From: Bacteroidaceae bacterium
GTDB taxonomy: Bacteria; Bacteroidota; Bacteroidia; Bacteroidales; CHK158-818
Assembly (NCBI GenBank): GCA_017467745.1
Contig: JAFUKV010000174.1
Span: 1-10,211 of the forward strand
Direction: 5' to 3'
Length of the DNA stretch: 10,211 nt
A program made the translations under genes and the position numbers. Each line of letters starts with the position of its first letter. The first letter of the stretch is position 1. Shown here in pieces: positions 6,551-10,211 of the stretch. The notes beneath the pieces are model-generated. The model did not search any database, was not told the DNA's origin, and saw only the letters and a program-made list of their open reading frames with translations.

Positions 6551-7876
6551 ATGATTGATAATACGATATTCAAAGATAAAAAAGCCGCTTACTTCACGTT
6601 GGGCTGTAAATTGAACTTTGCCGAAACATCTTCTATATCCCGCTTATTAGAACAAAACGGATTCAGAAAGGTACGTGCCGGAGAAAAAGCCGATATTTGT
6701 ATTATCAATACCTGTTCGGTAACAGAATTGGCCGATAAAAAGAGCCGGCAGACAATCCGCAAAATATCACGCCAGCATCCCGGCGCATTCGTTGTAGTTA
6801 CCGGATGTTACGCACAATTAAAACCGGATACGGTCGCACACATAGATGATGTTGATTTAGTATTGGGAGCAGAACACAAAATGGATATTCTCAATTATCT
6901 CGGAAACTTAACAAAAAAGGCCGACGGGAATATCGTATCGAGCAAAAGTTCGGAAATCAAAACATTTGCGCCGTCGTGTTCGCAAGATGACCGTACCCGA
7001 CACTTTTTAAAAGTACAAGACGGTTGCGATTACTTCTGTTCGTATTGCACAATTCCGTTCGCACGCGGAAGAAGCCGTAACGGAGCGATAGAAAGTTTGG
7101 TAAGCCAAGCCCGTGAAGTAGCGGAAAAAGGCGGAAAAGAAATCGTATTGACCGGCGTAAATATCGGAGACTTCGGGAAATCGACCGGCGAAACGTTTTT
7201 CGATCTGGTAAAAGCGCTCGATACCGTAGAGGGAATAGAGCGTTACCGTATATCATCTATCGAACCGAACCTATTGACGGACGAAATTATAGAATACGTT
7301 GCCGGTTCAAAACGGTTCGCCCCTCATTTTCATGTCCCTTTACAATCAGGTAGCGACGATGTATTACGTTTGATGAAGCGGCGTTACGACACGCAATTGT
7401 TCAGGCATAAAATGGAAACGATAAAAAAATTCATACCGGACGCATTTATCGGCATCGATTTGATTGTAGGTGTGCGGGGCGAAACGGATAAGTTTTTCAA
7501 TGATGCCTATAAGTTTGTTTCATCATTGCCTGTCTCTCAGTTACACGTATTCACTTATTCGGAACGGCCTAACACCCAAGCGTTGAAAATAGATTACATA
7601 GTTTCTCCCGAAGAAAAACATAATAGATGCAAACAGATGCTCGCCCTTTCCGAACAAAAATTAAAGCAATTCTATTTTTCGCAAAAAGGGAAAATACGCG
7701 AAGTCTTATTTGAACAGCCCCGCAAAGGAATGCCGATGCACGGATTCACCGATAATTACATTCGTGTAGAGTTACCTGCCATTCCCGAACTGATAAATAC
7801 CATCGGCAAAGTAAAACTATCAGACATTTACAATAAAGCAGGCGACGCCCTTTGCGTAGAACGAATTACACAATAA
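6551..7876 (+). CDS. mtaB: tRNA (N6-L-threonylcarbamoyladenosine(37)-C2)-methylthiotransferase MtaB
   Basis: This 441-residue radical-SAM enzyme adds a methylthio group to t6A at position 37 of tRNAs reading ANN codons, giving ms2t6A. The N-terminal UPF0004 domain (about 11-120) has the three auxiliary-cluster cysteines: C19 (TLGCKLN), C55 (NTCSVT) and C86 (TGCYAQ). The radical-SAM domain (about 150-370) carries CxxxCxxC as CDYFCSYC (159-166), which binds the SAM-cleaving 4Fe-4S cluster. A C-terminal TRAM-like RNA-binding region covers about 377-440. The TLGCKLN form and overall length favour MtaB over MiaB or RimO. It is the first gene of a three-gene rightward unit. No Shine-Dalgarno is seen before the ATG. 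Confidence 0.94.
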   Translation: MIDNTIFKDKKAAYFTLGCKLNFAETSSISRLLEQNGFRKVRAGEKADICIINTCSVTELADKKSRQTIRKISRQHPGAFVVVTGCYAQLKPDTVAHIDDVDLVLGAEHKMDILNYLGNLTKKADGNIVSSKSSEIKTFAPSCSQDDRTRHFLKVQDGCDYFCSYCTIPFARGRSRNGAIESLVSQAREVAEKGGKEIVLTGVNIGDFGKSTGETFFDLVKALDTVEGIERYRISSIEPNLLTDEIIEYVAGSKRFAPHFHVPLQSGSDDVLRLMKRRYDTQLFRHKMETIKKFIPDAFIGIDLIVGVRGETDKFFNDAYKFVSSLPVSQLHVFTYSERPNTQALKIDYIVSPEEKHNRCKQMLALSEQKLKQFYFSQKGKIREVLFEQPRKGMPMHGFTDNYIRVELPAIPELINTIGKVKLSDIYNKAGDALCVERITQ

Positions 7877-7878
7877 AT

Positions 7879-8775
7879 ATGAATTTGCGAAAAATTTTGT
7901 ACTTCCCTCTCTATATATACCTGAAACTGCATGCCTTAATGCCGTTAAACGTGTTATATATATTGGCCGACATACTGTTTTTCCCCCTCTATTACATAAT
8001 CAGATATCGCAGGAAATTAATACGCGAAAACTTATCCGCATCGTTTCCCGAAAAAAGTAAAAGCGAGATAGTCTCTCTCGAAAAAAAATTTTACCGCCAT
8101 TTCTGCGATTATATTGTAGAAACCATCAAATTAATGCACATTTCAGATGAGGAGATGAAACGGCGTATGGTATTCACAAACGCAGAAATGGTACAGGAAT
8201 TTCTCGACAACGGACAATCTTGTATAATGCTTTTAGGGCACTACGGTAACTGGGAATGGGTACCCTCAGTAAGTCTATGGTTACCTAAACATAAATATAT
8301 ATTATCCCAGATTTACCGTCCTCTGAAAAACAAATGGTTCGATGACTTCTTTCTGCAACTACGTAGCCGTTTCGGATCGAGAAGCATTGCCAAACAAGAT
8401 ACCCTGCGGACAATTTTATCTTTCAGGGCATCCGGCAAACCCTCTATTACAGGTTTTATAGCCGACCAAACTCCCTCTCCCGCCAACATTCATTTCCGTA
8501 CTGCATTTCTCGGGAGAAAAGATACCGCCATATTAACCGGAGCGGAAAAAATAGCTCGAAAAACTGGTTTCGTTGTAGTTTATTTAGATGTGGAATGCCC
8601 CAAAAGGGGCTATTATACTGCCACTTATAAATTAATTTCCGATACTTCCCAAAACACAAAAGAGTTTGAGATTACAACAAAATACACGGAAGAGATGGAA
8701 AAAACCATCCTCCGCGCACCTCAATATTGGCTATGGACGCATAACCGGTGGAAACATAATCTTCCTGAATCATGA
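7879..8775 (+). CDS. LpxL/HtrB-family lipid A (lysophospholipid-type) acyltransferase
   Basis: This protein of 298 residues probably sits at the cytoplasmic face of the inner membrane and transfers an acyl chain to a lipid A precursor or related lipid. One hydrophobic segment lies at about 20-42. The catalytic HX4E motif is HYGNWE (121-126), followed by a positively charged patch and ADQTP (195-199), and by the family's C-terminal APQYWLWTHNRWK (280-292). The chosen ATG is two bases after the mtaB stop. An in-frame ATG at 7852 would add nine residues but would overlap mtaB by 25 bases, and the hydrophilic extension does not look like the family start. The donor and acceptor cannot be told. 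Relatives also include acyltransferases for mannosides or aminolipids. Confidence 0.87.
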   Translation: MNLRKILYFPLYIYLKLHALMPLNVLYILADILFFPLYYIIRYRRKLIRENLSASFPEKSKSEIVSLEKKFYRHFCDYIVETIKLMHISDEEMKRRMVFTNAEMVQEFLDNGQSCIMLLGHYGNWEWVPSVSLWLPKHKYILSQIYRPLKNKWFDDFFLQLRSRFGSRSIAKQDTLRTILSFRASGKPSITGFIADQTPSPANIHFRTAFLGRKDTAILTGAEKIARKTGFVVVYLDVECPKRGYYTATYKLISDTSQNTKEFEITTKYTEEMEKTILRAPQYWLWTHNRWKHNLPES

Positions 8776-9770
8776 AACAAGTATCGGTTGTCATATTAAA
8801 TTGGAACGGGCGCAAACTGTTAGAACAATTTTTGCCTTCCGTAATACGTCATACCCCCGATAGCATAGCCGACGTCGTTGTTGCAGACAACGGTTCTACC
8901 GACGATTCCGTTAAATGGACCATGCAGCAATATCCGCAGATAAAAATCATACGGTTAAAAGAGAATCTCGGATATGCGGGAGGCTATAACAAAGCGTTAG
9001 AATTGATAGATACCCCTTACGCTGTATTATTAAACTCCGATGTGGAAGTAGCCGAAGGATGGCTGTCTCCCCTTATCGACTTTTGCCAAGATAATCCGGA
9101 AGTCGGGGCATGTCAACCTAAAATAAAATCGTATCGTAACCGCTCCTTTTTCGAATACGCAGGCGCTTCCGGCGGTTTTATAGATAAATACGGATACCCT
9201 TATTGCAGGGGACGCATATTCTCAACCGTAGAACAAGATAACGGGCAATACAACAATACGGCAGATATATTTTGGGCTTCCGGCGCATGTTTGCTTATAA
9301 GGACAAAACTTTTTCATGAGGTAGGCGGATTCGATTCGCTGTTTTTCGCCCACATGGAAGAGATAGATCTTTGCTGGCGTATTTTATTAACGGGAAAAAG
9401 GATTTGCGTGATACCTCAAAGTGAGGTTTTTCATCTCGGATCCGCTACCTTAACAGAAGCAAATCCGCAAAAAACATTTCTCAATTTCAGAAATAACCTG
9501 CTAATGCTCTATAAGAATCTTCCGAAAAAAGACGGCCGTCCTTTACTTTTTAAGAGAAGATTGCTCGACACTGCGGCATTTTTTAAATTTCTGCTTACCG
9601 GAAAAATACAAAACGCATTTGCCGTTATACGGGCGCATAATGATTTCCGCAAACAAAAATCTCGCTATCGGCAACAACCGGCAACCAACATTCTGAACAA
9701 TTTTAAAGAAGCCTCCCGCAACATAACGGTCGATTATTTTATTCGAAAACAGAAATATTTTAAATCATAG
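8772..9770 (+). CDS. Family 2 glycosyltransferase
   Basis: This 332-residue protein is an inverting GT-A glycosyltransferase that would use a nucleotide sugar to extend a glycan or glycolipid in the cytoplasm. Motifs are VVILNWNG (6-13), the nucleotide-binding DNGSTDDS (39-46), NLGYAGGYNKAL (65-76), the metal-binding NSD (88-90) in place of DxD, and the acceptor-site region FAHMEEIDLCWR (192-203) with its acidic pair. This pattern is that of the rhamnosyltransferase-like GT2 branch common in surface polysaccharide loci. The ATG overlaps the stop of the acyltransferase gene (ATGA), which implies translational coupling and a shared pathway, probably lipopolysaccharide or another envelope glycolipid. 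The sugar is unknown. No transmembrane segment is evident. Confidence 0.9.
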   Translation: MKQVSVVILNWNGRKLLEQFLPSVIRHTPDSIADVVVADNGSTDDSVKWTMQQYPQIKIIRLKENLGYAGGYNKALELIDTPYAVLLNSDVEVAEGWLSPLIDFCQDNPEVGACQPKIKSYRNRSFFEYAGASGGFIDKYGYPYCRGRIFSTVEQDNGQYNNTADIFWASGACLLIRTKLFHEVGGFDSLFFAHMEEIDLCWRILLTGKRICVIPQSEVFHLGSATLTEANPQKTFLNFRNNLLMLYKNLPKKDGRPLLFKRRLLDTAAFFKFLLTGKIQNAFAVIRAHNDFRKQKSRYRQQPATNILNNFKEASRNITVDYFIRKQKYFKS

Positions 9771-9783
9771 AACCTTTTTTCTT

Positions 9784-9801
9784 TTATAACTATTGTTATA
9801 A
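9784..9801. repeat. A+T-rich inverted repeat after the glycosyltransferase gene
   Basis: TTATAAC and GTTATAA flank a four-base loop (TATT), a perfect 7-bp inverted repeat starting 14 bases past the glycosyltransferase stop. It could help end transcription, but the stem is almost all A-T and no U tract follows, so the evidence for a terminator is weak. Confidence 0.3.
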
Positions 9802-9837
9802 TAATCCCGCATTCTGAAAGATAAAAAGCGATAAATA

Positions 9838-9868
9838 TTCGGATTTGTTAAAAATCTGACTAAATTTG
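9838..9868 (+). promoter_or_regulatory. Promoter of the XRE regulator gene
   Basis: TAAATTTG (9861-9868) matches the TAnnTTTG -7 consensus exactly. TTCG (9838-9841), one base off TTTG, lies 19 bases upstream. This leaves roughly 60 bases of untranslated leader before the ATG at 9934. Confidence 0.6.
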
Positions 9869-9933
9869 CACTGATTTATTACACACTTATCATAAAAATA
9901 AGATTAAAAGAAATAACGATACAATATTCATTT

Positions 9934-10211
9934 ATGGAAAAGAATAGAATTATAAGCGAAAAGGTAAAATCCGTACGCGAAAGTAAGAATATCAGCCGAG
10001 AAGAGGTGTCAGAACGTTCGGGATTAAGCCTTGAACAAATAACCCGAATAGAAGAAAACAAAGACCTGCCCGCTTTAGCTATCCTTTTAAAAATAGCCCG
10101 CGCTTTGGGCGTGCGTTTAGGCACGTTCTTAGATGATCAAGAAAACATAGGCCCGGTAGTTTGCCGTAAAAACGAAAGCGCATCCTGCATCAGTTTCTCA
10201 ACCAATTCATC
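9934..10211 (+). CDS. XRE-family helix-turn-helix regulator, N-terminal part (runs off the window)
   Basis: The open frame starts MEKNRIISEKVKSVRESKNI and continues without a stop for 92 complete codons to the window edge. Residues about 9-65 form a Cro/CI-type helix-turn-helix: VRESKNISREEVSERSG, then LSLEQITRIEENKDLP as the recognition helix region, then LLKIARALGVRLGTFLDD. After the DNA-binding domain the sequence DQENIGPVV starts a linker into a further domain. In Bacteroidales such proteins often have a C-terminal cupin sensor and sit before an AMP-binding ligase; that part lies outside the window and is inferred only. It has its own promoter and is separated by 163 bases from the glycosyltransferase, so it is probably a separate unit. 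Confidence 0.85.
   Translation, partial: MEKNRIISEKVKSVRESKNISREEVSERSGLSLEQITRIEENKDLPALAILLKIARALGVRLGTFLDDQENIGPVVCRKNESASCISFSTNS

Noticed and set aside
7852..7878. Upstream in-frame ATG for the acyltransferase
   Set aside because: It would overlap mtaB by 25 bases and adds a hydrophilic stretch; the ATG at 7879 follows the mtaB stop by two bases and fits the family N-terminus.
9879..10124. Minus-strand 81-codon open frame at the right end
   Set aside because: It is antisense to the XRE regulator, whose helix-turn-helix is clear on the plus strand.

Overview
The window looks like a piece of a Bacteroidales (phylum Bacteroidota) chromosome. The support is an A+T-rich composition, several near-perfect TAnnTTTG promoter elements of the Bacteroides sigma-factor type, few Shine-Dalgarno sites, and protein families in their usual Bacteroidales form (a bifunctional HisB, long-form HisG, and an XRE regulator downstream of envelope genes). 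Genus cannot be fixed from the sequence alone. No mobile element, CRISPR array, rRNA or tRNA was seen.

Left part (1-4588, minus strand): a compact histidine biosynthesis operon, hisG-hisD-hisC-hisB, with 2, 9 and 5 bases between genes. Upstream of hisG is a leader not usually annotated: a promoter, a 17-codon leader peptide with six histidines in seven consecutive codons, a stem at its stop codon, an alternative 7-bp pairing, and a GC-rich terminator with a U tract. Together these form a classical histidine attenuator. This is the main finding of the window.

Middle (4611-6350, minus strand): a single gene for a long-chain fatty-acid-CoA ligase (AMP-forming), with its own promoter and an inverted repeat after its stop codon.

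Right part (6475-9770, plus strand): a divergent, tightly packed set of three genes: mtaB (tRNA ms2t6A methylthiotransferase), an LpxL/HtrB-like lipid A acyltransferase, and a family 2 glycosyltransferase joined to it by an ATGA overlap. The last two suggest lipopolysaccharide or glycolipid assembly at the inner membrane. After a 163-base gap with its own promoter, an XRE-type helix-turn-helix regulator begins and runs off the right edge.

The four histidine genes cover step 1 (HisG), steps 6 and 8 (HisB), step 7 (HisC) and the last two oxidations (HisD). The genes for the middle steps (hisI/E, hisA, hisH, hisF) are not in the window and must lie elsewhere.
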